Numbered from the stretch's first letter, positions 1-7,048 are shown. The stretch: DNA of 9,027 nucleotides from an uncultured Collinsella sp. (GCA_900551185.1 URVF01000056.1:1-9027), one strand, 5' to 3'. Made by a program: numbers and translations. The notes: generated from the sequence alone by a model not told the origin.

Positions 1-26
1 GGCTCGGAGATGTGTATAAGAGACAG
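1..26 (+). other. Nextera (Tn5) library adapter remnant, left end
   Basis: The first 26 bases end in the 19-bp Tn5 mosaic end (AGATGTGTATAAGAGACAG), preceded by GGCTCGG, which matches the read-2 side of the Nextera transposase adapter. It is not genomic. Open reading frames that begin inside it produce artificial N-termini such as MCIRDS and MYKRQ, so the first gene must be read as truncated from about base 27. The reverse complement of the same 26 bases closes the window. Confidence 0.97.
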
Positions 27-378
27 CGACGGCGTCTTGCTTGCCGGGTGGCAGTTCTTGGTCGGCGGCCTTGTCCTCACCGCCATCGGCTTTTTGATGG
101 GTGGCGCGCTCTCCCCCACGGCGATTGCCCCCGCCATCGCGCTCATCATCTACATGGCGCTTATCTCCGCGGTCGCCTACTCGCTGTGGTCGCGCCTGCT
201 TGCCGTCAACCCCGTCAGCCGCGTCTCGGTCTTTGGGTTTATGAACCCCGTCTTTGGTGTGGTGCTGAGCGCGCTGCTGCTCGGCGAGGGCGCTGGCACG
301 AGCCCCGTTACCGTCATCGTTGCCCTGCTGTTGGTCTGCGGCGGCATCATCATCGTCAACAAACCCAAAAAAGCCTAG
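27..378 (+). CDS. EamA/DMT-family transporter, C-terminal part (5' end cut off)
   Basis: About 117 residues of the second half of a drug/metabolite-transporter-superfamily permease, an inner-membrane carrier for small metabolites. The fragment has roughly four hydrophobic helices. It contains the family-like run AYSLWSRLLAVNPVSRV, then FGFMNPVFGVVLSALLLGE, whose Pro and terminal Glu are typical of the end of the second EamA repeat. It ends in a short basic tail (NKPKKA) and a TAG stop. Full-length relatives have about 290-310 residues with ten helices, so more than half is missing. The first six residues of the apparent open frame (MCIRDS) come from the adapter and are not part of the protein. 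The substrate cannot be told from this fragment. A two-way terminator lies downstream at 526-567. Confidence 0.88.
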
Positions 379-525
379 CGAGTTCACCTTTTTAGAGAGG
401 ATGTTCGCAAACTTTAGCTTAATGGAGCACACTGGTTCTCGTTGATTTCGTACCGAGTCGCGGCGGCAGACGCCCGTCTCGCCGCACCGCGCCTGGGCAT
501 TATGGCCGGTGGCCCCCACAAACGT

Positions 526-567
526 AAAAGGGGCGCACGACCATCGCAACGGTCGTGCGCCCCTTTT
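526..567. terminator. Bidirectional intrinsic terminator between EamA and GGDEF genes
   Basis: A near-perfect hairpin: AAAAGGGGCGCACGACC pairs with GGTCGTGCGCCCCTTTT (17 bp, 13 of them GC-rich) around an 8-nt loop. It is followed by a fifth T on the + strand and reads into TTTT on the - strand. It starts 2 nt after the stop codon of the GGDEF gene (- strand) and lies 147 nt past the stop of the EamA gene (+ strand), so it can end both convergent transcripts. A second GC-rich hairpin at 460-485 has no T tract and is probably not a terminator by itself. Confidence 0.9.
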
Positions 568-568
568 T

Positions 569-1711
569 CTAGCGAACCTTGATGCCGGATTTCTTTTTGG
601 CGTCCTTGATGCGATAGAGCTCCGCATCGGCAGCGCGCAGAAGCTCTTGCCACGTGTTGATCCCATCGCCGTAGCGCGCGTAGCCGATAGACATTCGAAG
701 CGAGCAGGGTGTCTCGGCGCGCGAGAGCTCGTTATTGATCGCCGAACACAGGCGGATAATGTCGTGCTCCGTCACCCCCTTCTGCAGTACGACGAACTCA
801 TCACCGCCATAGCGCGCAATAAAGCCGCCGGACGGCGAACAGACGTCCTTGAGTACTGCGGAAACAACCTGAAGAGCATGGTCGCCCTCCACATGTCCAT
901 AGCGATCGTTAATCTGCTTAAAGCCGTCGGCGTCCATCATGAGCAGATACACATCTTCGGCCTGATCCACATTTGAAAAGAGCGACAGCATATAGGTCTC
1001 AAAACGGTTGCGGTTGTTGAGTCCAGTCAACGGGTCAGTCGAGATCAGTTGCTCCTGGCAGATGATATAGAGCAGCAACATGCTAATCATTATGCCGACA
1101 CAAAGGCCAGGCACCGAGTATACGATCTGAAAGGTACCGCCCACCAGGGCCGGAATGGCGAAAAATGCCAAGGTTCGATAGATAGCCTTCGTCTGCAGGC
1201 TCTCGACCCTGCGAGATTGCACAAACGCATGCAGGGACGTATGTATAACGTAACAGTAGCTGACAATGGGCTGGATCATATAGGCAAAGCCGCGACGATA
1301 CACGCCCTGCGAATCGATATAGAACAAGGCGTGCGTCCAGTAACTGGTAAAAGCCAGCACGACCACCAGAGCCGTAGGCAACGTTACAAGCACCACCCTA
1401 TAGCGCGAGGTCACAAGGCGAGAGCCCTGCATCGTCTCGGAATAGATAAACCAAATGAGACACGCGATGGCAAAGAGCGAAAACGAAACCGCGTTGGAAA
1501 TCCAGTTGGCAGCAATACCCAACGTGCCGTCCGCACCATCCGAAAGCGTCCAGATCATATCGAATAATATGTACGCGGCAGAGGTGTAGCCAAGCATGCT
1601 AAACAATAGCTGCAGGGTGCTCGAGAACAAAGAGCGACGACTTCGCGCGGCAAGCCCGATAAGAACAATCATGCATAGCAGGAATATCTCAATCTTGAGT
1701 GCCTTAACCAC
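569..1711 (-). CDS. Membrane-anchored GGDEF protein (putative diguanylate cyclase)
   Basis: Predicted to make cyclic di-GMP from two GTP, with an N-terminal membrane sensor of no recognised named domain. Residue numbers count from a TTG at 1729. About seven hydrophobic helices fill residues 11-225. A GGDEF domain follows at about 230-380, with DPLTGLNNR (232-240), DADGFKQIND (266-275) and an intact GGDEF signature (308-312, RYGGDEF). The product-inhibition motif RxxD is absent; PSGG (299-302) stands in its place. Start choice: the longest frame opens at the TTG at 1729, which has no clear ribosome site, while a GTG at 1711 has AAGGGA nine bases upstream. I prefer 1711 (380 aa), which still keeps the first helix. 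GC is lower than in neighbouring genes, and ATA and TTA codons appear in the membrane part. No EAL or HD-GYP partner is in view. The fold is certain; activity and signal are inferred. Confidence 0.9.
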   Translation of the reverse strand: MVKALKIEIFLLCMIVLIGLAARSRRSLFSSTLQLLFSMLGYTSAAYILFDMIWTLSDGADGTLGIAANWISNAVSFSLFAIACLIWFIYSETMQGSRLVTSRYRVVLVTLPTALVVVLAFTSYWTHALFYIDSQGVYRRGFAYMIQPIVSYCYVIHTSLHAFVQSRRVESLQTKAIYRTLAFFAIPALVGGTFQIVYSVPGLCVGIMISMLLLYIICQEQLISTDPLTGLNNRNRFETYMLSLFSNVDQAEDVYLLMMDADGFKQINDRYGHVEGDHALQVVSAVLKDVCSPSGGFIARYGGDEFVVLQKGVTEHDIIRLCSAINNELSRAETPCSLRMSIGYARYGDGINTWQELLRAADAELYRIKDAKKKSGIKVR

Positions 1712-1776
1712 TAGACGCCATCCCTTCAATATCCGAATGGTCAGAATCGCCCAATTCGAATCAGGGCAATAAACAC

Positions 1777-1808
1777 CCCTTTACTCCGCAGGGGTAAAGG
1801 GAATCATA
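1777..1808 (-). promoter_or_regulatory. Candidate promoter with dyad operator for the GGDEF gene
   Basis: On the - strand a TATGAT (1808-1803) resembles a -10 box (5 of 6). Only a weak TTGCAG is found as a -35, at a long 19-nt spacing inside the preceding hairpin. The expected start of transcription, about 1796, falls inside a perfect 8-bp inverted repeat, CCCTTTAC (1777-1784) and GTAAAGGG (1794-1801), separated by 9 nt. A dyad over the start site is what a repressor operator would look like. It could instead be an RNA hairpin in the leader or a second weak terminator for kdgT. Confidence 0.3.
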
Positions 1809-1812
1809 GCAA

Positions 1813-1854
1813 AGCGCCCGAACATCACTGCAAAACAGTTTCTGTTCGGGCGCT
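1813..1854 (-). terminator. Hairpin downstream of kdgT, probable terminator
   Basis: Twelve bases (AGCGCCCGAACA, 1813-1824) pair perfectly with 1843-1854. The 18-nt interior can form a further 4-bp stem (ACTG with CAGT), giving a long hairpin with an internal loop. It lies 47 nt past the kdgT stop. On the - strand it is followed by only three T (TTTGCT), so termination may be incomplete and some kdgT transcripts could read into the GGDEF gene. Confidence 0.55.
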
Positions 1855-1900
1855 CGGACGGCGCGAATTGCACGCCGGAATCAATTATCGGTAACGGCCG

Positions 1901-2923
1901 TTACTCGCCGTCGATGTCGGTCGCGACGGCCTCCTCGATGGCCTCGACACCGGCAGGCGACAGGTCCTCCTTGCCCTGGCAGAACTTCTTGTCGACCCAG
2001 CCGGTCAGAATCGGAGCCATGATTGCCGTGATGATAACGGCAGTGGCGATCTGGGCGTACGCGGTGGGTGCAAGCTCGGCGTAGCGCGGCGCGACCTCGG
2101 CGAGAGCAACCGGCGTGGTCATAGCCGTGCCGGCGATGGTGGAGCAAGCCACGGCAGCCTTGCCGTTACCACCGCACAGGCGCTCGAACGCAAAGGTGAT
2201 GGGACCGACGACAAACAGCGTGACAAGGCCCAGCAAGATGCCGGAAATGCCACCGGTGATAAAGCTCGACAGGCTCATGGACGCACCGAGCTGAAATCCG
2301 ATGACGGCAATCGCGGGGTTGGCACCGGGAACTAGCAGGTTCTTGATAAACGGGAACAGGTTACCCAGAACCATGCCGATAACGAGCGGCAGGATGGATC
2401 CGATGATGGTGCCGACGGGGATGTTGGCGAGACCCGAGACACCGAGGATGATCATGGTGACGGCGGGGCCGGCCGTAAAGAACAGGATACCGACGGCGCC
2501 CTGCTCGGACTCATCGCCGAACTCGCCCATGATGCCCGTATAGAGCGCCATGTTGCAAAACGTAATGCCGCCGATGATAGACACGGAGCTCAGACCCAGG
2601 AAGTTGTCGTTAAAGAAATATGCCACGCCTAGGCCGAGAGCCGCTGCGACGACCAGCTTGGGAATCAGCACGACGATGCCGGTCTTGATGGCGCCCGGCG
2701 TGGACTTGAAGCTGATGCCGGCGCCCACAAACAGCAGGATCGCGGCGACGATGGTATTGGAGCCACCGCGGCAGGCAGCCGTAAAGAAGCCGCCGACCTC
2801 AAAAACCTGCGGGCAGAAGGTGTTGAACAAAAGACCGACGATCATCGGATAGATCATGATGTCGCCCGGAATGCGCGGGACCCTGAATTTCTTTTGCTCG
2901 TTGGTGGTTGCTTCCTGTGCCAT
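1901..2923 (-). CDS. kdgT: 2-keto-3-deoxygluconate permease family transporter
   Basis: An inner-membrane secondary transporter of the KdgT family (TC 2.A.10). Known members carry 2-keto-3-deoxygluconate, a product of pectin and uronate breakdown, into the cell with protons. The chosen start, ATG at 2923, gives 340 residues, close to the roughly 330 of known members. An upstream GTG at 2965 would add 14 residues of non-family sequence (TWAFVPRQRKWGF) and is unlikely. The protein opens with a short hydrophilic tail, then RIPGDIMIYPMIVGLLFNTFC, typical of the family, followed by about ten Gly/Ala-rich membrane segments and an acidic C-terminal tail. No genes for KDG kinase, KDPG aldolase, uronate isomerases or a KdgR-type regulator lie nearby, so the substrate is inferred from family only. 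It has its own intergenic region on both sides and is probably transcribed alone. Confidence 0.88.
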   Translation of the reverse strand: MAQEATTNEQKKFRVPRIPGDIMIYPMIVGLLFNTFCPQVFEVGGFFTAACRGGSNTIVAAILLFVGAGISFKSTPGAIKTGIVVLIPKLVVAAALGLGVAYFFNDNFLGLSSVSIIGGITFCNMALYTGIMGEFGDESEQGAVGILFFTAGPAVTMIILGVSGLANIPVGTIIGSILPLVIGMVLGNLFPFIKNLLVPGANPAIAVIGFQLGASMSLSSFITGGISGILLGLVTLFVVGPITFAFERLCGGNGKAAVACSTIAGTAMTTPVALAEVAPRYAELAPTAYAQIATAVIITAIMAPILTGWVDKKFCQGKEDLSPAGVEAIEEAVATDIDGE

Positions 2924-3003
2924 GAAACCCCATTTCCGCTGACGGGGTACAAAAGCCCACGTCACGCTTTGCTACAGTAAAGTTTGACCATGGTACCAGA
3001 AGA

Positions 3004-3033
3004 AATAGACCAGCTCGGTGAAAAATCCGACAA
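3004..3033 (-). promoter_or_regulatory. Candidate kdgT promoter
   Basis: On the - strand TTGTCG (3033-3028, 4 of 6 to the -35 consensus) and TCTATT (3009-3004, 4 of 6 to the -10 consensus) are 18 nt apart. The start of transcription would fall near 2997, on an 8-bp palindrome TGGTACCA (2991-2998), leaving a leader of about 75 nt before the ATG at 2923. The match is modest, and other spacings in this AT-richer stretch are possible. Confidence 0.28.
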
Positions 3034-3072
3034 GTTGGGATGGAACGAGATTCGGCGCCCGCGACGCCACCC

Positions 3073-3396
3073 CTATATAAGGCTCAAGACAATATAGAGT
3101 ACGATGCCCGAGACGCAGCACCACAGCATCGATTTTGTCTTGACCGCCACGACCACGACGCCGGCGGCCGCAATCCAGGGAACCAAGGCAGGCCAGAGTC
3201 CCGCGTCGAACGCGCCGGGGCTCACCAAGTCGTTGGCGACCAGCGCGGCAAAGGCAGCGGGCGGGATATAGCCCAGGGCCTCGGTAATGCGAGGCGACAG
3301 GGTCCGCCCGCGCAAGGCGAACGCCGGCGCGATGCGAAAGAACGCGATAGCAGCCCACGACGACAGCCACAGAACCAAGAACTCGTTAACGGGCAT
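3073..3396 (-). CDS. azlD: AzlD-family small subunit of branched-chain amino acid exporter
   Basis: A 107-residue membrane protein with about four hydrophobic helices, the usual size of AzlD (BrnE-like) subunits. Together with AzlC it forms an inner-membrane exporter that in Bacillus subtilis gives 4-azaleucine resistance and in Corynebacterium (BrnFE) exports isoleucine, leucine, valine and methionine. Family-typical features are the start MPVNEFLVLWLSSW, the loop ALRGRTLSPRITEALGYIPPAAFAAL and the strongly hydrophobic end. The longest open frame extends upstream to 3630 through azlC, but that part is an out-of-frame shadow. The ATG at 3396 has GAGG eight bases upstream. The first 11 bases of this gene overlap the end of azlC, so translation is probably coupled. 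No clear terminator with a T tract follows the stop. Confidence 0.9.
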   Translation of the reverse strand: MPVNEFLVLWLSSWAAIAFFRIAPAFALRGRTLSPRITEALGYIPPAAFAALVANDLVSPGAFDAGLWPALVPWIAAAGVVVVAVKTKSMLWCCVSGIVLYIVLSLI

Positions 3397-4078
3397 CGCG
3401 GGCACCTCTTCCGTCAAATACAGCATCGCACGCCAACGCAATGGCAATGCCGGCCACGACGCTTGCCGGCACGGCAATATTCGTGAGGCCCAAGAACTTG
3501 CATACGGCGACGGACACCGCGCCCGAAACCGCCGCGACAACGTTGCCGCGCGACAGCCGCTGCGAAAAGAGCAGGCAGATAAAGAGTGAGGTGCAGACAA
3601 AGGCTGCAATGGCGGTGGGAACATCGACAACGGCGCCGACGATGGCGCCCGTCGTACACGAAACGCCCCATGTTGCGATAAGGATCACGTTGAGCACGAA
3701 GGACTCACGCGGGCCCCAATCCTCCCCTTCAACCAACTTGGCAAGCGAGATGCCGTATGCCTCCTCGGTAAGTGTCGCGGCAACAGCCAGCGTCTGACGC
3801 TTCGAGGCACCCCTCAGATGCGGTGCGATCGATGCCGAATATAGCGCAAAGCGCGAGGAGATTGCGGCGACGCTCGCGACGATCGATGCTGCAGGCACAC
3901 CTGCCAGCCAAAGATTGCAGATCATAAACTGCCCGCTGCCCGTCACGAACGTGCTGCTCAGAGCAAAAACCATCCAGGGTTCCATTCCCGTCTGCGCCAT
4001 GATCATTCCGCACGGCGCGGCTATCGCAACATAGGTAAGCATCACCGGCCAGATGGTTTTAACGATTTTGAGCACCAT
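3386..4078 (-). CDS. azlC: AzlC-family large subunit of branched-chain amino acid exporter
   Basis: A 230-residue inner-membrane protein, the pore-forming partner of AzlD. Family marks are the N-terminal run AIAAPCGMIMAQTGMEPW, the segment TFVTGSGQFMICNLWLAG, then SSRFALYSASIAPHLRG and the following LTEEAYG. It has at least five hydrophobic segments. The start is ATG at 4078, with GAGG six bases upstream. The longest frame (from 4186) adds 36 Arg-rich residues that do not look like a membrane protein N-terminus and would reach into the HD gene's promoter region. The gene is divergent from the HD-domain gene across 137 bp, and azlD overlaps its end by 11 bp. Export of branched-chain amino acids is inferred from the family. 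No Lrp-type regulator is next to it. Confidence 0.9.
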   Translation of the reverse strand: MVLKIVKTIWPVMLTYVAIAAPCGMIMAQTGMEPWMVFALSSTFVTGSGQFMICNLWLAGVPAASIVASVAAISSRFALYSASIAPHLRGASKRQTLAVAATLTEEAYGISLAKLVEGEDWGPRESFVLNVILIATWGVSCTTGAIVGAVVDVPTAIAAFVCTSLFICLLFSQRLSRGNVVAAVSGAVSVAVCKFLGLTNIAVPASVVAGIAIALACDAVFDGRGARDAR

Positions 4079-4159
4079 AGCGTTCCTCGTCCCGACAATC
4101 TTTCCGAGCCGCATTCGACGACACGGCAGAATCATCGCCCGGCGGCAATAAAGTTCGCC

Positions 4160-4195
4160 TACAATTGGCACCGGATCGAAAGACAAAGAAAGACA
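4160..4195 (+). promoter_or_regulatory. Leader of the HD gene: -10-like box and 10-bp tandem repeat
   Basis: A TACAAT (4160-4165, 5 of 6 to a -10 box) lies 50 nt before the HD gene, but no good -35 is found at normal spacing. Downstream, GAAAGACA occurs twice exactly 10 bp apart (4178-4185 and 4188-4195), in an A/G-rich leader just before the ribosome site AGGAAG (4205-4210). The repeat sits on one face of the helix. It may be a protein site or simply a purine-rich leader. Confidence 0.25.
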
Positions 4196-4215
4196 CAGCT
4201 TTTTAGGAAGTCATT

Positions 4216-5028
4216 ATGACAGCTATCGATCGAACGACGGCAGTCGCGGCCTTCAAGACCTATACCGATGCCTACGATGCCGCCAATCCGCGTATCGCGC
4301 TCAAAATCGAGCATACGTACCACGTTGCCGAGGCATGCGATGCCGTGGCACGCGAACAGGGTTGGTCACCGCAGGACATTGACCTGGCGTGGCTTTGTGG
4401 GCTGTTGCACGATATGGGCCGCTTTGAGCAGCTGCGACGCTGGGATACGTTTAAGGATGCCGAGAGCATGAGCCATGCGGCGTTGGGCGTCGAGGTTCTC
4501 TTTGGCGAAAACCCTGCAGACGCGCCCGCGACAACAAGTATCCGCGACTTTATCGACGATCCGGCAGAAGACGAACTCATTCGAGCGAGCATTGCCCATC
4601 ACAGCGATTTCCGTCTACCCGCGCAGCTCGACGAGCGAACGCGGAGCTTCTGCGATATCGTGCGCGATGGCGACAAGATCGACATCATGCGAACCATCGC
4701 CGACAGCACCGTCGATACCATCCTCAAGGTTGATGAGGATACATTTCTCGCCAGCCGGTTCTCGACACCGGCGCTCACCGCCTTTGACGAGCGCCGCTGC
4801 GTTGCACGCGACGAACGCGGTGAGGCCGCCGACTACCTGGTAGGGCTTATCTGCTTTATGTTTGAGCTCGTCTATCCGGCAAGCCGCGCGCTGGCGCGCG
4901 AGCAGGGCGATATCTACCGCCTGCTCGACGCGCCCTTTGGCATTACGCGGCCCTTTACCGACCCCGCCACGCAGGCAACCTGGAGCCGCCTAAAGGACGA
5001 GATGCGCGACTGGCTGGCGCGCGCCTAG
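4216..5028 (+). CDS. HD-domain phosphohydrolase-like protein
   Basis: A 270-residue soluble protein with a metal-dependent HD phosphohydrolase core in its first two thirds. Visible ligands, in order, are H33 (EHTYHVA), the HD pair H65-D66 (GLLHDMGRFEQ), H87 (MSHAALG), H128/H129 (IAHHSDF) and D153 (RDGDKIDIMR). The set H, HD, H, H, D is the pattern of HD enzymes able to hold two metals. No membrane segment, signal peptide, GYP motif or RelA synthetase domain is seen. The C-terminal third is helical and not recognised. The start is ATG at 4216 with AGGAAG five bases upstream. The gene converges on etfA, and the two stops overlap in the palindrome CTAG. Substrate unknown: relatives act on nucleotides or other phosphates, and nothing in the context decides it. 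Confidence 0.87.
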   Translation: MTAIDRTTAVAAFKTYTDAYDAANPRIALKIEHTYHVAEACDAVAREQGWSPQDIDLAWLCGLLHDMGRFEQLRRWDTFKDAESMSHAALGVEVLFGENPADAPATTSIRDFIDDPAEDELIRASIAHHSDFRLPAQLDERTRSFCDIVRDGDKIDIMRTIADSTVDTILKVDEDTFLASRFSTPALTAFDERRCVARDERGEAADYLVGLICFMFELVYPASRALAREQGDIYRLLDAPFGITRPFTDPATQATWSRLKDEMRDWLARA

Positions 5029-6230
5029 CGTTCAAGCTGGGCCAGCAGCTCCTCGACGACCTCGACGGCGTCCCCAACAACCTTGTACTGGGCAGCACCG
5101 AAGATGGGGGCATCCGGGTCCTCGTTGATGGCGATAATGCACTCCGCCCCACCGATGCCGGCAAGATGCTGGATGGCGCCCGAAACACCGATACTCACGA
5201 GAAGCTTGGGCGAAACCGATACGCCGGTCTGGCCAATCTGATGGCGATACTCCAACCAGCCGGCCTCCACGACAGGTCGCGTGCAACCAAGCTCGGCTCC
5301 CAGGGCCTCGGCAAGCCTTCGCATCAGTGGCAGGTTTTTCTTGGAACCAATGCCGCGACCCACCACGACCAGGCGCTCGGCATCGGCGATCGAAGCCTGC
5401 TGCCCCCACTCCTCGGCGGGAATCGAAATCTCGACACGAGCCCTGGCGTCTTCCGCAAGCATCACCTGGGTGATCGTGCCGGAACGGCCGTAGTCGAAGT
5501 CGGGAGCCTTAAAGATACCGGGGCGCACCGTTGCCATCTGGGGACGATGATTGGGGCAGACAATGGTGGCCATCAGGTTGCCGCCAAACGCCGGACGCGT
5601 CTGTTGCAGCAGTCCCGTCTCCGTATCCATCGAAAGTACGGTGCAGTCAGCCGTAAGGCCCGTCTGCAAACGCACGGCAACGCCGGGTGCCAGTTCGCGG
5701 CCAAAAGCGGTCGCACCGTATAGGATGGCCTCGGGTTTGCGTTCGGCTACCAAATCGCAGATCAAGCTGGCGTAGACCTCCGCATCGTTTTGGCGCAGGC
5801 GCTCGTCGCGACAGGCCAGGACTTCGTCGGCGCCCGCGCAAACCAGATGCTCCAGGTCACCGAGAGAACCCTCGGGGCCCATGCCGGCCAGTGCCACCAG
5901 ACGGCAGCCACGAGCATCGGCAAGCTCGCGGCCCTTGCCCATAAGCTCATAGGCAACGGGAGTCACCGTATCGTGCTCGTCGGTCTGCACGAATACCCAA
6001 ATGTCTCGATACGCATCGAGGTCAACCGCGCCGGCGGTCTCGTCACGCTCGATCGAGATAGCGTTGACAGGGCAGGCGTCGACGCACCCACCGCATAGGA
6101 TGCAGCCGTCGGTTACGCGGGCGCATCGGCTGGGTCGTTCGCCTTCCACTACGATGCCGCCCGAGGCACAGGCGCGAACGCAGCGACCGCAGCCGATACA
6201 GGTTTCGCTATCGACAATCAGTACGCTCAT
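5025..6230 (-). CDS. etfA: Electron transfer flavoprotein alpha subunit with N-terminal ferredoxin domain
   Basis: A 401-residue EtfA (LctC/FixB-like), third gene of the dehydrogenase operon. The N-terminal 60 residues are a ferredoxin-like domain with two complete [4Fe-4S] motifs: C11-C14-C17-C21, whose last Cys is followed by Ala rather than Pro, and C43-C46-C49-C53-Pro. The ETF alpha body follows. Its FAD-binding C-terminal domain shows GQTG (333-336), SGAIQH (350-355) and NEDPDAPIF (369-377). Plain respiratory EtfA proteins are about 310-330 residues; the extra length is the cluster domain, as in LctC of Acetobacterium woodii, where it is linked to ferredoxin. ATG at 6230 directly follows the etfB stop (TAGATG), with GAGGGG nine bases upstream inside etfB, so translation is coupled. 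The gene ends in a CTAG shared with the convergent HD gene. Role in confurcation is inferred from domain content. Confidence 0.94.
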   Translation of the reverse strand: MSVLIVDSETCIGCGRCVRACASGGIVVEGERPSRCARVTDGCILCGGCVDACPVNAISIERDETAGAVDLDAYRDIWVFVQTDEHDTVTPVAYELMGKGRELADARGCRLVALAGMGPEGSLGDLEHLVCAGADEVLACRDERLRQNDAEVYASLICDLVAERKPEAILYGATAFGRELAPGVAVRLQTGLTADCTVLSMDTETGLLQQTRPAFGGNLMATIVCPNHRPQMATVRPGIFKAPDFDYGRSGTITQVMLAEDARARVEISIPAEEWGQQASIADAERLVVVGRGIGSKKNLPLMRRLAEALGAELGCTRPVVEAGWLEYRHQIGQTGVSVSPKLLVSIGVSGAIQHLAGIGGAECIIAINEDPDAPIFGAAQYKVVGDAVEVVEELLAQLER

Positions 6231-7046
6231 CTATGCCATCCCCTCGATAATCTTGGCAAGTTTTACCGCCTGCTCGGACGCCGTTCCCTCAACGGCCTCG
6301 CACGTTTGGTCACGGTCGGGCACAAACGAGCGCACGACCTGTGTCGGCGACCCGGCAAGACCGCAACGCGCGGGGTCGGCGTTCACGTCGGCGGCACTGA
6401 CCACGCGCACGTCAGCCTCCTCTGCCGCGCGAATACCGGCAATACTCGGCATACGCAACTGGCCAATCTCCTTGGCAGTCGTCATCGCGCACGGCATCTC
6501 AAGATACACCGTCTCCTCGCCGGCATCGCATCCGTGAATGAGCGCCAGCGAGCCACAGGTCGTAAAGCCCGCGCTCTGCACGCAACTCACGTCGGTCACG
6601 CAGGGAATCTCAAAGGCACCGGCAAGCTCGGGACCAATCTGGGCCGTATCGCCATCCACCGCCATCTTGCCGCAGATGAGCAGGTCGAAGTCCTCGTCGA
6701 GCGCCTCGATGCCGCATTTGAGAGCATAGGTGGTCGCCAGGGTATCGGCACCTGCAAAGGCGCGATCGGTCAGCAGCAGCGCGTCGTCGGCGCCTCGGGC
6801 GATGCAGTCGCGCAGCAGCGACTCGGTCGCGGGGATGCCCATCGACACCACCGTCACGCGCACATCCATGCCAAAGCCGATAAAGTCGTCCTTCAGCGCC
6901 AGCGCGCATTCCAAAGCGCTCGCATCAAAGGGATTAATGACCGCCTGCTTGCCATCGCGCACGATGGTATTGGTCTTGGGGTCCATCTTGACCTCGGTGC
7001 TGCCCGGCACGGCCTTGACGCACACCACCATATGGAAATCGCTCAT
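6231..7046 (-). CDS. etfB: Electron transfer flavoprotein beta subunit
   Basis: EtfB (LctB/FixA-like), about 271 residues, partner of the ferredoxin-fused EtfA. In the known confurcating complexes this subunit binds the FAD at which electrons from NADH, ferredoxin and the dehydrogenase meet. Family marks are VVCVKAVPGSTEVKMDP and VINPFD near the N-terminus, and CGKMAVDGDTAQIGPELA (about 125-142), the nucleotide-binding loop. Start choice: a GTG at 7052 overlaps the upstream stop (GTGA), but its GGGGG ribosome site is only 3 nt away. The ATG at 7046 is 9 nt from that site and is preferred, giving a 2-nt gap after the dehydrogenase gene. The stop codon abuts the ATG of etfA. A position between a flavin dehydrogenase and etfA argues against a role in fatty-acid oxidation or nitrogen fixation. 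Confidence 0.94.
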   Translation of the reverse strand: MSDFHMVVCVKAVPGSTEVKMDPKTNTIVRDGKQAVINPFDASALECALALKDDFIGFGMDVRVTVVSMGIPATESLLRDCIARGADDALLLTDRAFAGADTLATTYALKCGIEALDEDFDLLICGKMAVDGDTAQIGPELAGAFEIPCVTDVSCVQSAGFTTCGSLALIHGCDAGEETVYLEMPCAMTTAKEIGQLRMPSIAGIRAAEEADVRVVSAADVNADPARCGLAGSPTQVVRSFVPDRDQTCEAVEGTASEQAVKLAKIIEGMA

Positions 7047-7048
7047 CT

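Noticed and set aside
12..395. A 127-codon + strand frame starting MYKRQ.
   Set aside because: It starts in the adapter, is Arg/His-rich, and is an out-of-frame shadow of the EamA gene.
460..485. GC-rich hairpin as a second terminator after the EamA gene.
   Set aside because: The loop is very tight, there is a bulge, and no T tract follows. The hairpin at 526-567 explains termination.
2924..2965. N-terminal extension of kdgT from a GTG.
   Set aside because: The added residues do not resemble the family and the ATG at 2923 gives the usual length.
3397..3630. N-terminal extension of the azlD frame.
   Set aside because: It lies inside azlC in another frame, and the family start is the Met at 3396 with its own ribosome site.
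4079..4186. N-terminal extension of the azlC frame.
   Set aside because: Arg-rich and unlike the family; the ATG at 4078 has a good ribosome site and gives the normal length.
5025..7046. fixAB-type genes for nitrogen fixation or carnitine metabolism.
   Set aside because: No fixC or fixX is present. The N-terminal cluster domain and the adjoining 2-hydroxyacid dehydrogenase fit a LctBCD-type complex better.
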